Assembly (NCBI GenBank): GCA_009840595.1
Contig: VXNK01000060.1
Coordinates: forward strand, 1 to 32,777
Length of the DNA stretch: 32,777 nt
Source of the DNA: Rhodospirillaceae bacterium
GTDB lineage: Bacteria; Pseudomonadota; Alphaproteobacteria; Bin65
Reading direction: 5' to 3'
Shown here: one piece after another, positions 1-6,629 of the stretch
Numbering within the stretch: position 1 is the first letter of the stretch
Layout: each line of letters opens with the position of its first letter
Translations under genes and position numbers: made by a program
The notes under the pieces: model-generated
The model's input: the letters and a program-made list of their open reading frames with translations, nothing else
The model's database searches: none
What the model was told of the DNA's origin: nothing

Positions 1-40
1 CGTTTCGGCCGCCCGCGTTTCGGCCGCCCGCGTTTCGGCC
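1..40. repeat. tandem 15-bp repeat, 2.7 copies
   Basis: The unit CGTTTCGGCCGCCCG occurs at 1-15 and 16-30, and its first ten bases again at 31-40, without mismatch. The array is cut by the window edge, so more copies may lie upstream. The unit is five codons long, and in frame 1 it reads as repeated Arg-Phe-Gly-Arg-Pro inside the open frame that ends at 279. Confidence 0.9.
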
Positions 41-279
41 GGAGCAAACCCCACCCGTCATTCCGACCGAGCGAAGCGAGCGGAGGAATCTCGACTCGAT
101 CCCGACAACGGGAACCCGGACGCCGGCGACGGGATTCCTCCACTACGCGGACTGGCGTCCGCTCCGGTCGGAATGACGGGTGGGGTTTGCGCCCGGCCGG
201 GATGGGGTCCCGGCGCGGCGACTTGGCCGCCGTCGGCGGCGTCGAAGAATTGATGGCCGACCTTAATGCGGACGATTAG
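1..279 (+). CDS. possible C-terminal end of a gene cut by the window edge, with a palindromic repeat inside
   Basis: Frame 1 is open from the first base to a TAG at 277-279 and has no start inside the window. The translation begins with RFGRP pentapeptides from the tandem repeat. It then runs through the palindromic element at 44-190 as basic, Ser/Arg-rich low-complexity sequence. It ends in an ordinary-looking acidic tail, GDLAAVGGVEELMADLNADD. That tail is the only part that resembles protein-coding sequence, and I do not recognise the family. Either a repeat has entered the 3' end of a real gene in frame, or the frame is open by chance in GC-rich repeats. The sequence left of the window would decide. 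Confidence 0.3.
   Translation, partial: RFGRPRFGRPRFGRSKPHPSFRPSEASGGISTRSRQREPGRRRRDSSTTRTGVRSGRNDGWGLRPAGMGSRRGDLAAVGGVEELMADLNADD
44..190. repeat. extragenic palindromic element, copy 1
   Basis: Bases 44-69 (GCAAACCCCACCCGTCATTC, then CGACCG) and 165-190 form a perfect 26-bp inverted repeat. A weaker inner pairing joins GGAGGAATC near 80 with GATTCCTCC near 133. The inner part contains GAGCGAAGCGAGCGGAGGAA, a sequence typical of dispersed palindromic elements in alphaproteobacterial genomes. There is no transposase, so this is a REP/MITE-like element or an RNA-hairpin former. Confidence 0.75.
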
Positions 280-322
280 ACGGACCGCCCAACGAGCGTC
301 ATTTCGACCGGAACCCCTTTCA

Positions 323-471
323 CCGTCATCCCGACCGACCGGAGGGAGCGGAGGGATCTCGGCTCGATCTGTCCGACAGACGCCAAAGTCCGGCGACGAG
401 ATTCCTCCGCTCCGCGCCCCTTCGACTTCGCTCAGGACAGGCCTTGCAGGGCGCTCCGGTCGGAATGACGG
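323..471. repeat. extragenic palindromic element, copy 2 (diverged)
   Basis: The left arm at 323-337 (CCGTCATCCCGACCG) pairs with 457-471 (CGGTCGGAATGACGG), with one mismatch. An inner GGAGGGATCTCG/CGAGATTCCTCC pairing matches the architecture of copy 1. A further partial left arm, CGTCATTTCGACCGG, lies at 297-311. The right half contains CCTTCGACTTCGCTCAGGAC, another sequence frequent in such elements. The two copies lie in the same orientation about 130 bp apart. Apart from repeats I see nothing in 280-530. Confidence 0.65.
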
Positions 472-530
472 TTGGGGTCGGGATGGAGGCCCGGCGACAA
501 ACCGGCCGAGACGGGCAAGGCGCCGGCCCC

Positions 531-998
531 TCACCCCACCTCAAACACCGCGTCGATCTCCACCGCGACATCGAACGGCAGCGACGGGGCGCTGACGGCG
601 AAGCGGGCGTGCTTGCCGCGGTCGCCGAAGACTTCGACGATCAGGTTGCTGGCGCCGTTGACCACCTTGGGCTGGTCGGTGAAGTCCGGCGTCGAGTTGA
701 CGAAGCCGCCGAGCTTGACGCAGCGCGTCACGCGGTCGAGGTCGCCGCCGCACGCCGCCTTGAGCTGGGCCAGGATGTTGATCGCCACGATGCGCGCGCA
801 GGCCTGGCCGTCCTCGACCGTGAACGCGTCGCCCAGCTTGCCGACATGGCTCAGCTTGCCCTCCTGAAACGGCACCTGCCCGGCGATGAAGACCAGGTTG
901 CCGGTCACCACCCAGGGGACGTAGTTCGCCGCCGGCAGCGGGGCTTCGGGGATCTCGATGCCGAGTTCGGCGAGGCGGGCGTCGATGGCGCCGGTCAT
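531..998 (-). CDS. RidA/YjgF/UK114-family protein (copy 1)
   Basis: A 155-residue RidA-fold protein. Family members hydrolyse reactive enamine/imine intermediates released by amine-processing enzymes, and some have become deaminases in catabolic pathways. It belongs to the longer subgroup, about 155 residues against about 128 for enterobacterial RidA. That subgroup begins LxELGIxxPxAPxPxxxYVPW and carries a CVKLGGFVNS block (residues 93-102). Arg132 in the HARFAV segment aligns with the carboxylate-binding, catalytic Arg105 of E. coli RidA, so imine hydrolysis is chemically possible. The ATG at 998 is supported by an AGGAAG 7 nt upstream. The gene diverges from the Rieske/GS operon across 120 bp, which suggests a shared control region. 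It is a clear paralogue of the RidA at 14862-15335. Confidence 0.88.
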   Translation of the reverse strand: MTGAIDARLAELGIEIPEAPLPAANYVPWVVTGNLVFIAGQVPFQEGKLSHVGKLGDAFTVEDGQACARIVAINILAQLKAACGGDLDRVTRCVKLGGFVNSTPDFTDQPKVVNGASNLIVEVFGDRGKHARFAVSAPSLPFDVAVEIDAVFEVG

Positions 999-1118
999 GG
1001 CGGGCTTCCTTTGCAATACGGGTGCGGTACAGGTCGGATTCGCGCCGTTGAGTAACGGCGTAACGCGGCGCGGGCAAGACTGGACGCCTGCGGCGGGACG
1101 CGGCATTCTCGCCCCGCC
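999..1118. promoter_or_regulatory. divergent intergenic region between RidA and the Rieske/GS operon
   Basis: This 120-bp gap must hold the promoters for both divergent units, unless the Rieske gene is leaderless. No convincing -35/-10 pair or palindrome stands out. The Rieske ATG lacks a good ribosome binding site within 12 nt, while the RidA start has one. Regulation is inferred from geometry only. Confidence 0.35.
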
Positions 1119-2450
1119 ATGCTGACCGCGGAACAGAACGCCCTGCTGACCCGGACCGGCCCCGGCACGCCCGGCGGCGCCCTGATGCGGCGCTACTGGC
1201 AGCCGGTCGCGCTGTCGGAGGAGCTGGACGACCCGCGCCCGGTCAAGGCCGTGCGGCTGCTCGGGCAGGACCTGGTGCTGTTCCGCGACGAGGCCGGGCG
1301 GCTCGGCCTGGTCGACCGCCATTGCTGCCACCGCGGCGCCGACCTCGCCTTCGGCCGGCTGGAAAACGGCGGCCTGCGCTGCCCGTTCCACGGCTGGCTC
1401 TACGACGTCACCGGCGCCTGCCTGGAGCAGCCGGCCGAGCCCGAGGGCTCCGACCTGCACACGCGGGTGCGCCAGCCGGCGTATCCGTGCCTGGAGCGCA
1501 ACGGCATGGTCTTCGCCTGGCTCGGGGAGGGGGAACCGCAGCCCCTGCCGGACCTCGACTGCTTCGCCGCGCCGGAGGCCTACAGCTTCGCCTGGAAGGG
1601 CTGGTGGGAGTGCAACTGGCTCCAAGCGCTCGAGGTCGGCGTCGACCCGGCCCACGCCTCCTTCCTGCACCGCTTCTTCGAAGACGAGGGCGACCGCTAC
1701 GGCCAGCAGTTCCGCGACCGCACCGGCGACCTGGCCCAGACCGCAGTGTTCCGGGACTTCGACCGGCCGGAAATCCACGTCGAGACAACGGGTTACGGGC
1801 TGCGGCTCACAACCCTGCGCGACCTCGGCGACGGTCGCCGCCATGTCCGCGTCACCAACCAGGTCTTCCCCCACGGCATCGTCATTCCGATCTCGGCGAC
1901 CATGAACATCACCCAGTGGCACGTCCCGATCGACGACGAAAACTGCACCTGGTACACCCTGTTCACCGACTATGCCGCGCCGGTCGACAAGGACCGGATG
2001 CGCGCCGACCGGATCGGCAGCTGCACCCTGCCGGACTACCGCTCGATCCACGGCCGGGCCGACGACTGGGGCTACGACCCGGCCGAACAGCGGCTGCGCA
2101 CCTATACCGGCATGGGCGAGGACATCAATTTCCACGACCAGTGGGCGGTCGAATCGCCCGGCCCGGTCCACGACCGCACGAAGGAGAATCTCGGCACGAC
2201 CGACGCCGGCATCATGGCCTACCGCCGGCTGCTGCGCCGGGCGCTCAAGGCGGCGGAGGCGGGCGGCCCGGTGCCGTTCGAGGGCGGCACGGCCGACGAC
2301 GCGCCGCGCGCCATCGACACCATCGGGCCGGCCGCCGAGTGGCGCACCGTGTGGCGCAAGGACGAGGCGGCGCGGCGCGCCCGCTCGCCCTGGGCCGCGG
2401 CCCCGGCGGATGCTCCGGACACCCCGGTCGCGGGCGAGGCCGCCGAATGA
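1119..2450 (+). CDS. Rieske non-haem iron oxygenase, large (alpha) subunit, phthalate 4,5-dioxygenase class
   Basis: A 443-residue terminal oxygenase. It would use O2 and electrons from a separate reductase to hydroxylate an aromatic ring or cleave an N- or O-alkyl group. The N-terminal Rieske domain has C69-x-H71 and C88-x2-H91, which bind the [2Fe-2S] cluster. The catalytic domain has E172-x3-D176-x2-H179-x4-H184, which gives the two iron histidines. A later HDQWAVES...DRTKENLGTTD block is typical of the homomeric phthalate-dioxygenase branch and should carry the third ligand. That branch usually needs no beta subunit, consistent with none here, but no reductase or ferredoxin gene is present in the window. 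The stop overlaps the start of the GS-like gene (ATGA), so the two are co-translated. The substrate is not predictable; an amine or its glutamyl adduct is suggested by the neighbour. Confidence 0.93.
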   Translation: MLTAEQNALLTRTGPGTPGGALMRRYWQPVALSEELDDPRPVKAVRLLGQDLVLFRDEAGRLGLVDRHCCHRGADLAFGRLENGGLRCPFHGWLYDVTGACLEQPAEPEGSDLHTRVRQPAYPCLERNGMVFAWLGEGEPQPLPDLDCFAAPEAYSFAWKGWWECNWLQALEVGVDPAHASFLHRFFEDEGDRYGQQFRDRTGDLAQTAVFRDFDRPEIHVETTGYGLRLTTLRDLGDGRRHVRVTNQVFPHGIVIPISATMNITQWHVPIDDENCTWYTLFTDYAAPVDKDRMRADRIGSCTLPDYRSIHGRADDWGYDPAEQRLRTYTGMGEDINFHDQWAVESPGPVHDRTKENLGTTDAGIMAYRRLLRRALKAAEAGGPVPFEGGTADDAPRAIDTIGPAAEWRTVWRKDEAARRARSPWAAAPADAPDTPVAGEAAE

Positions 2451-3928
2451 GCCGGCCTACGGGAGGGGTCGGTCCGGGAGTCGGCCGCACGGGATTTGTC
2501 GAACGGCACGGCCTCTGGACCGCCGAACAGGCGGAGGCGGGCGCCGAAATCGCCGGGCGGATCGACAGCGGCGAGGTCGAGACCCTGCGCTTCTCCTTCG
2601 CCGACCAGCACGGCATCGCCCGCGGCAAGGCGCTGATCGGCGAGGCGGCGAAGGCGGCGCTGGCGAGCGGCGTGTCGCTGCCCTCGACCCTGCTGACCAA
2701 GGACACGTCGCACACCACCGTGTTCCCGGCCTTCGCCAGGGGCTCCGGGCTCGGCCTCGACGAACTGACCGGGGCGGGGGATATCGTGATCGTCGCCGAC
2801 CCCGCGACCTTCACGATGCTGCCCTGGGCGCCGCGCACCGGCTGGGTGCTGTGCGACGTCTATTTCACCAACGGCCGGCCGGCGCCGTTTTCCGGGCGGC
2901 GGATCCTGAAGGAAGCGCTCGCGCCGCTGGCGGCGGAAGGCCGGCGGCTGATAACCGGGCTGGAGATCGAGTTCCACCTGTTCCGCCTGGAAGACCCGCA
3001 TCTGGCGCTGGAGGACGCGACCCAGCCGGCGACGGCGCCGGAAGTCAGCCTGCTGGCGCGCGGTTTCCACTATCTCACTGAGACGCGGCTGGACGAGCTG
3101 GAGCAGGGCGTCGAGCTGCTGCGGAAAAACCTGCTCGAAATGGGCCTGCCGCTGCGTTCGGCCGAATGCGAGTTCGGGCCGAGCCAGGTCGAGTTCACCT
3201 TCGCGGCCGACGAGGCGGTCGCGTCGGCCGACCGGATGATCCTGTTCCGCACCGCGGCCAAGCAGATCTGCCGGCGCAACGGCCTGCACGTCACCTTCAT
3301 GTGCAAGCCCGGCCTGCCCAACCTGTTCGCCAGCGGCTGGCACCTGCACCAGTCGATCGCCGACGCCGGCGGGGCCAACCTGTTCGCGCCGGACGGGGAG
3401 GGCGACCTGCTCTCGCCTTACGGCAGAAGCTGGGTCGCCGGGCTGATCGACCATGCCGCCGCCTCGGCGCTGCTGACCACGCCGACCGTCAACGGCTACA
3501 AGCGCTACCGGCCGAACTCCCTGGCGCCGGACCGGGCGGCCTGGAGCAAGGACAATCGCGGCGTCATGCTGCGGGTGATCGGCGCCGGCGCGGGCGATCC
3601 GGCGACCCGGGTCGAGAACCGGATCGGCGACCCGGCGGCCAATCCCTATTTCTACATGGCCTCCCAGGCGCTCGCCGGGCTGGACGGCGTCGCCCGCGGC
3701 CTCGAGCCGCCGCCGCCGACCGAAACGCCCTACGAGGAAGCGGACGCACCGGCCCTGCCGCAAAGCCTGATGGAGGCGGTGCCCCATTTCCGCGCCAGCG
3801 CGCTCTACCGCGAGACGCTCGGCGACCTGTTCGTCGACTACTGGGCCGACATGAAGCAGGCCGAGACCGCGCGCTTCCTGTCGTCCGTCACCGACTGGGA
3901 ACAGCGCGAATATTTCGAGATATTCTGA
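2447..3928 (+). CDS. glutamine synthetase-like gamma-glutamyl ligase
   Basis: A 493-residue protein of the glutamine synthetase superfamily, likely to join glutamate to an amine with ATP. The visible motifs cover the whole active site. They are GLEIEF (metal ligands E173, E175), AECEFGPSQVEF (E240-F250), GWHLHQS (H299, H301), NGYKR...WSKDNR (N349-R371) and ENRIGDPAANPY (E390-Y401). There is no sign of the adenylylation-loop region of nitrogen-assimilating GSI, and the N-terminal ~20 residues are extra. Its closest functional analogues are gamma-glutamylating catabolic enzymes: AtdA1/TdnQ for aniline, IpuC for isopropylamine, PuuA for putrescine. The ATGA overlap with the upstream Rieske gene is strong evidence that it serves that oxygenase rather than ammonia assimilation. 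No glutamine-amidotransferase-like partner (AtdA2 type) is present. The class is secure; the acceptor amine is unknown. Confidence 0.9.
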   Translation: MSRPTGGVGPGVGRTGFVERHGLWTAEQAEAGAEIAGRIDSGEVETLRFSFADQHGIARGKALIGEAAKAALASGVSLPSTLLTKDTSHTTVFPAFARGSGLGLDELTGAGDIVIVADPATFTMLPWAPRTGWVLCDVYFTNGRPAPFSGRRILKEALAPLAAEGRRLITGLEIEFHLFRLEDPHLALEDATQPATAPEVSLLARGFHYLTETRLDELEQGVELLRKNLLEMGLPLRSAECEFGPSQVEFTFAADEAVASADRMILFRTAAKQICRRNGLHVTFMCKPGLPNLFASGWHLHQSIADAGGANLFAPDGEGDLLSPYGRSWVAGLIDHAAASALLTTPTVNGYKRYRPNSLAPDRAAWSKDNRGVMLRVIGAGAGDPATRVENRIGDPAANPYFYMASQALAGLDGVARGLEPPPPTETPYEEADAPALPQSLMEAVPHFRASALYRETLGDLFVDYWADMKQAETARFLSSVTDWEQREYFEIF

Positions 3929-4091
3929 GGGGGTGGGTACCGGCGCGCGCAGAACCGGGGCTGTCGGGGAAAGCTTGGGCCGGGGTGTATACTTTTGACC
4001 ATGCAGTGCCGTGTTTCCCTCCGACGGTGGCAGGATACCGGTGAAAACTGCAACGCCGCTCGTTCGGCGACACCAAAAACCTATAATGCCG

Positions 4092-4110
4092 CCCCGGACT
4101 TGATCCGGGG
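4092..4110. repeat. palindromic repeat CCCCGGA/TCCGGGG
   Basis: The sequence CCCCGGACTTGATCCGGGG has 7-bp perfect arms around a 5-nt loop. Together with the following CCCAGG it matches a dispersed palindrome common in alphaproteobacterial intergenic DNA. It may act as an mRNA 3'-end stabiliser for either convergent gene. Confidence 0.7.
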
Positions 4111-4150
4111 CCCAGGGGCGTGAGGTAAGGCCGTGCCGGGCGACTCTGGT

Positions 4151-4180
4151 CCCCGGATTTCCGCTTCGCTCCATCCGGGG
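4151..4180. repeat. palindromic repeat CCCCGGAT/ATCCGGGG
   Basis: The 8-bp arms at 4151-4158 and 4173-4180 pair perfectly around a 14-nt loop containing CGCTTCGCTC. The arms share CCCCGGA with the palindrome at 4092-4110, so the two could be halves of one larger composite element. Confidence 0.6.
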
Positions 4181-4316
4181 TAGCAAGGATGGGAGGGTGA
4201 CGGCGTCAACGGTCGGAACGGCAGCAGGCAGGCCGCAAACGCACAATTACGGATATCGTCGCCTTTGAAACCCTCTCCGACGATGCCCGATGCGCCTATT
4301 CCCGCCCCGGAATCGC

Positions 4317-5642
4317 TCAAGCCGCCTGCCCGGCGCTCTGTACCGGCAGGGGAACGTCGCTCGATTTCAGGTGCAGGTCGCGCTGCGGGAAGGGGATTTC
4401 GATGCCGTGCTCGTGGAACAGGTCCCAGACCCGGAGCAGGACCTCGCTGACGACGTTGGAACGGCCTTCGGCCGGGTCGTCGATCCAGATGCGGATTTCC
4501 AGATCGACCGAACTGTCGCCGAAGCCTCTGAGCAGGCATCGCGGCGCCGGGTCGGCCAGGACCCGTTCGACCGCTGCGGCCGCTTCGCAGCACAGGCCGA
4601 TCGCGTGGCGCACATCGGAACGGTAGGAAATGCCGACCGGGATCAGGAGGCGCACCGCGCTGTCGCTGTGCGACCAGTTCTCGACCCGCTGGGTGATCAG
4701 CTCCTCGTTCGGGATGAGGTATTCGACCCCGTCGCGGGTCCGGACCGCCGCATAGCGCGCGCCGAGCGAGGCGACCCAGCCATAGGTGCCGCCGACCGCG
4801 ATGACGTCGTTCGGCTTGATCGACTTGTCCATCAGCAGCAGCAGGCCGCTGACCAGGTTGGAGACGACCTTCTGCAGCCCGATCCCGACGCCGATGCCGA
4901 GCGCGCCGCCGAACACCGTCAGCGCCGTGAGGTCGATCCCGAGGCTGCCGATGGCGATCAGGAACGCAAGGACGACCAGGAAAATCCTGACGATCTTGGC
5001 GATCAGCACCTGAACCGACGGCGTCAGGCTTTCCGCCCGGCCGATGCGCCGTTCGAGCGCCCTGGAGAGCGCCGAGGTGATCCAGAGCAGGACGCCGAGC
5101 GCGATGACGCCTTTCGCCAGGGAAAGGAGCGAAATGCGGACCTTGCCGAAGGTCATGCCGACGCTGTCGAGCAGAACGACCGTGGCGTCGAACAGCCCGA
5201 CGGCGACCAGCGCGGCCAGAATCCAGGCAATCCAGGCGACCGACCGGGCCAGCAGGTCGTTGCCGATAAATCCGGAGAGCAGGCGGATCAGTACCCATGC
5301 GCCGGCGAGGCTTGCCGCCAATTGCGTGAGGCCGTAGCCGAACAGCGCCGCCTGCGCTCCCGCCTCGACGGCAATCCACAGGAACGCGAGGAAGACGATC
5401 GGGGTGGACAGCGCCGCGAGGCGGCCGAAGAAGTCCTGGACCCCGACGTGCCGGGCCCGATGTTGCGTCGCCGCCTCGATGGTCCGCCGCAGCCGCGGGC
5501 CCAGCAGCAGGGCGAGCAGCAGCGCCAGCAGGATCAACGCGGCCTGAACCGCGTTGTCGACCGCCAGCACATGGGTATCGAACCAGGTTTCGAGGCTGGC
5601 CCGAAGGCCGGGTAGGTTCAGTCCCTGGATGAACTCGTTCAT
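4317..5642 (-). CDS. MscS-family mechanosensitive ion channel
   Basis: A 441-residue inner-membrane channel that would release solutes on hypo-osmotic shock. Hydrophobic segments lie at about 31-48, 75-95, 106-124, 135-158, 171-190, 213-235 and 240-270, more than the three of E. coli MscS and like the larger family members. The pore helix and beta-domain signature is clear: glycine-rich GGALGIGVGIGLQKVVSNLV (245-264), then LLMDKSIKPND, a GTYGWVASLGARYAAVRT strand and the DGVEYLIPNEELI block (304-316). The C-terminal alpha/beta domain follows and ends at an SSDVPL tail. The ATG at 5642 is chosen because the protein then begins just before the first membrane segment, and AGGA precedes it by 8-9 nt. 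An upstream in-frame start at 5759 would add 39 residues without a recognised domain. It is a housekeeping-type gene with no evident link to its neighbours. Confidence 0.9.
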   Translation of the reverse strand: MNEFIQGLNLPGLRASLETWFDTHVLAVDNAVQAALILLALLLALLLGPRLRRTIEAATQHRARHVGVQDFFGRLAALSTPIVFLAFLWIAVEAGAQAALFGYGLTQLAASLAGAWVLIRLLSGFIGNDLLARSVAWIAWILAALVAVGLFDATVVLLDSVGMTFGKVRISLLSLAKGVIALGVLLWITSALSRALERRIGRAESLTPSVQVLIAKIVRIFLVVLAFLIAIGSLGIDLTALTVFGGALGIGVGIGLQKVVSNLVSGLLLLMDKSIKPNDVIAVGGTYGWVASLGARYAAVRTRDGVEYLIPNEELITQRVENWSHSDSAVRLLIPVGISYRSDVRHAIGLCCEAAAAVERVLADPAPRCLLRGFGDSSVDLEIRIWIDDPAEGRSNVVSEVLLRVWDLFHEHGIEIPFPQRDLHLKSSDVPLPVQSAGQAA

Positions 5643-5741
5643 CGGATCGGTCCTGCCTGCTGAATCGGTTTCCGGGTCTACGGATGACGGTTCCGGCACT
5701 GCAACGCCCGGCACCGCAAGTATAGTCGGCACAGGACAGAT

Positions 5742-5758
5742 TGCAGAAATTCTCTGCA
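5742..5758. promoter_or_regulatory. candidate operator: 6-bp inverted repeat between mscS and GST
   Basis: The sequence TGCAGAAATTCTCTGCA has perfect TGCAGA/TCTGCA arms around AATTC. It lies in the 179-bp gap between divergent mscS and the GST gene, 64 bp before the GST start. This is the usual place and size for a dimeric repressor or LysR-type site, but no regulator gene is nearby. Confidence 0.35.
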
Positions 5759-5821
5759 TCCGGCGACCGGTTTGCTAAGAAGGACGCCGCTTCGCCACCA
5801 GCGCTGCCTGTAGGGAAAGCC

Positions 5822-6628
5822 ATGCTCGAACTCTATCACCACGGATCGTCGGTCTGCGCCGCCAAGGTGCGCCTCGCGCTGGCCGAGAAGGGGCTGGACT
5901 GGGACGGCCACTATCTCGACATCCTCAAGGGCGACCAGTTCGCGCCGGAATACCGCAAGCTCAACCCCAAGGCCGTGGTGCCGACCCTGGTGCATGACGG
6001 CGCGGTCATCGTCGAATCCACCGTGATCTGCGAATATCTCAACGAGGTGTTCCCGGACCCGCCGCTCATCCCGGCCGATCCCGTGCAGCGCGCGAAGATG
6101 CGCTGCTGGACCAAGGCGGTGGACGAGGAGGTGCACCGCGCCTGCGGCCCGCTCACCTTCATGGCCTCGCACCGCCACACGCTGATGCGCCTCGGCCCGG
6201 AGAAGCTGGAGGAATTCCTGCAAAGCACGCCGGCCGATTCGGTGACGTCGGACTGGAACGTCCGCAAGCGCGGCTATATCGAGCAGGGTTTCGACGCGCC
6301 CGACGCCAGCCGCATCGTACATCTCTACGACCGCTATCTCGCGAAGATGGAGGCCGATCTGGCGGACGGCCCGTGGCTGGCCGGCGACGCCTATACCCTC
6401 GCCGACGCCGGCATGACGCCCTATCTCGCCCGGCTCGACATGCTCCAGATGCAGGCGATGTGGACCGAAAGCCGGCCGCGGGTCGCCGACTGGTACGACC
6501 GCATCCGGGCCCGGCCGAGCTACGCCGAAGCGATCGACCGGTGGATCCCGGACCATCTGCGCAACGACCTGAACACCTTCGGCGCGCAGAGCTGGCCGTC
6601 GGTGCGGGACATACTTGCCGCCGCTTGA
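5822..6628 (+). CDS. glutathione S-transferase family protein
   Basis: A 268-residue cytosolic protein with an N-terminal thioredoxin-fold domain (about 1-80) and an all-helical C-terminal domain. Glutathione-site features visible are the HHGSSVCAAKVR start (S9, S10, C12), the cis-proline VVPTL (P54) and the ES pair (E65, S66) of the VIVES motif. Active-site serine or cysteine near residues 9-12 fits the beta/zeta/theta-like bacterial classes used in dehalogenation, isomerisation or ring-cleavage product handling. The C-terminal domain is longer than usual, with an insertion around 105-150, so the total exceeds the typical 200-230 residues. The ATG at 5822 follows GGGAAAG. The stop lies one base before the glycerol kinase ATG, so the pair is an operon. 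The substrate is unknown. Confidence 0.9.
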   Translation: MLELYHHGSSVCAAKVRLALAEKGLDWDGHYLDILKGDQFAPEYRKLNPKAVVPTLVHDGAVIVESTVICEYLNEVFPDPPLIPADPVQRAKMRCWTKAVDEEVHRACGPLTFMASHRHTLMRLGPEKLEEFLQSTPADSVTSDWNVRKRGYIEQGFDAPDASRIVHLYDRYLAKMEADLADGPWLAGDAYTLADAGMTPYLARLDMLQMQAMWTESRPRVADWYDRIRARPSYAEAIDRWIPDHLRNDLNTFGAQSWPSVRDILAAA

Positions 6629-6629
6629 C

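Larger units (their letters stand above)
3929..4316. other. intergenic region with palindromes between convergent GS-like gene and mscS
   Basis: These 388 bp lie between two convergent genes and hold no supportable coding sequence. The right half contains two hairpin-forming palindromes, annotated separately. A TATAAT at 4082-4087 has no matching -35 box and leads to no gene on the plus strand, so I do not call a promoter. No hairpin with a T-tract follows either stop codon. Confidence 0.6.

Noticed and set aside
1..40. Tandem repeat as a CRISPR array
   Set aside because: Units of 15 bp are directly abutted without spacers.
1322..2446. Upstream extension of the GS-like gene reading through the Rieske gene as a single 868-codon protein
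   Set aside because: The extension is out of frame with the Rieske motifs and consists of Arg/Pro/Gly-rich shadow sequence; the ATG at 2447 gives a normal GS start.
4082..4087. TATAAT box as a promoter
   Set aside because: No -35 element lies at a suitable distance, and no plus-strand gene follows for 1.7 kb.
4290..5615. Long plus-strand open frame (441 codons) over the mscS gene
   Set aside because: It is acidic and repetitive with no domain signatures, while the minus strand encodes a clear MscS channel; it is a GC-rich shadow.
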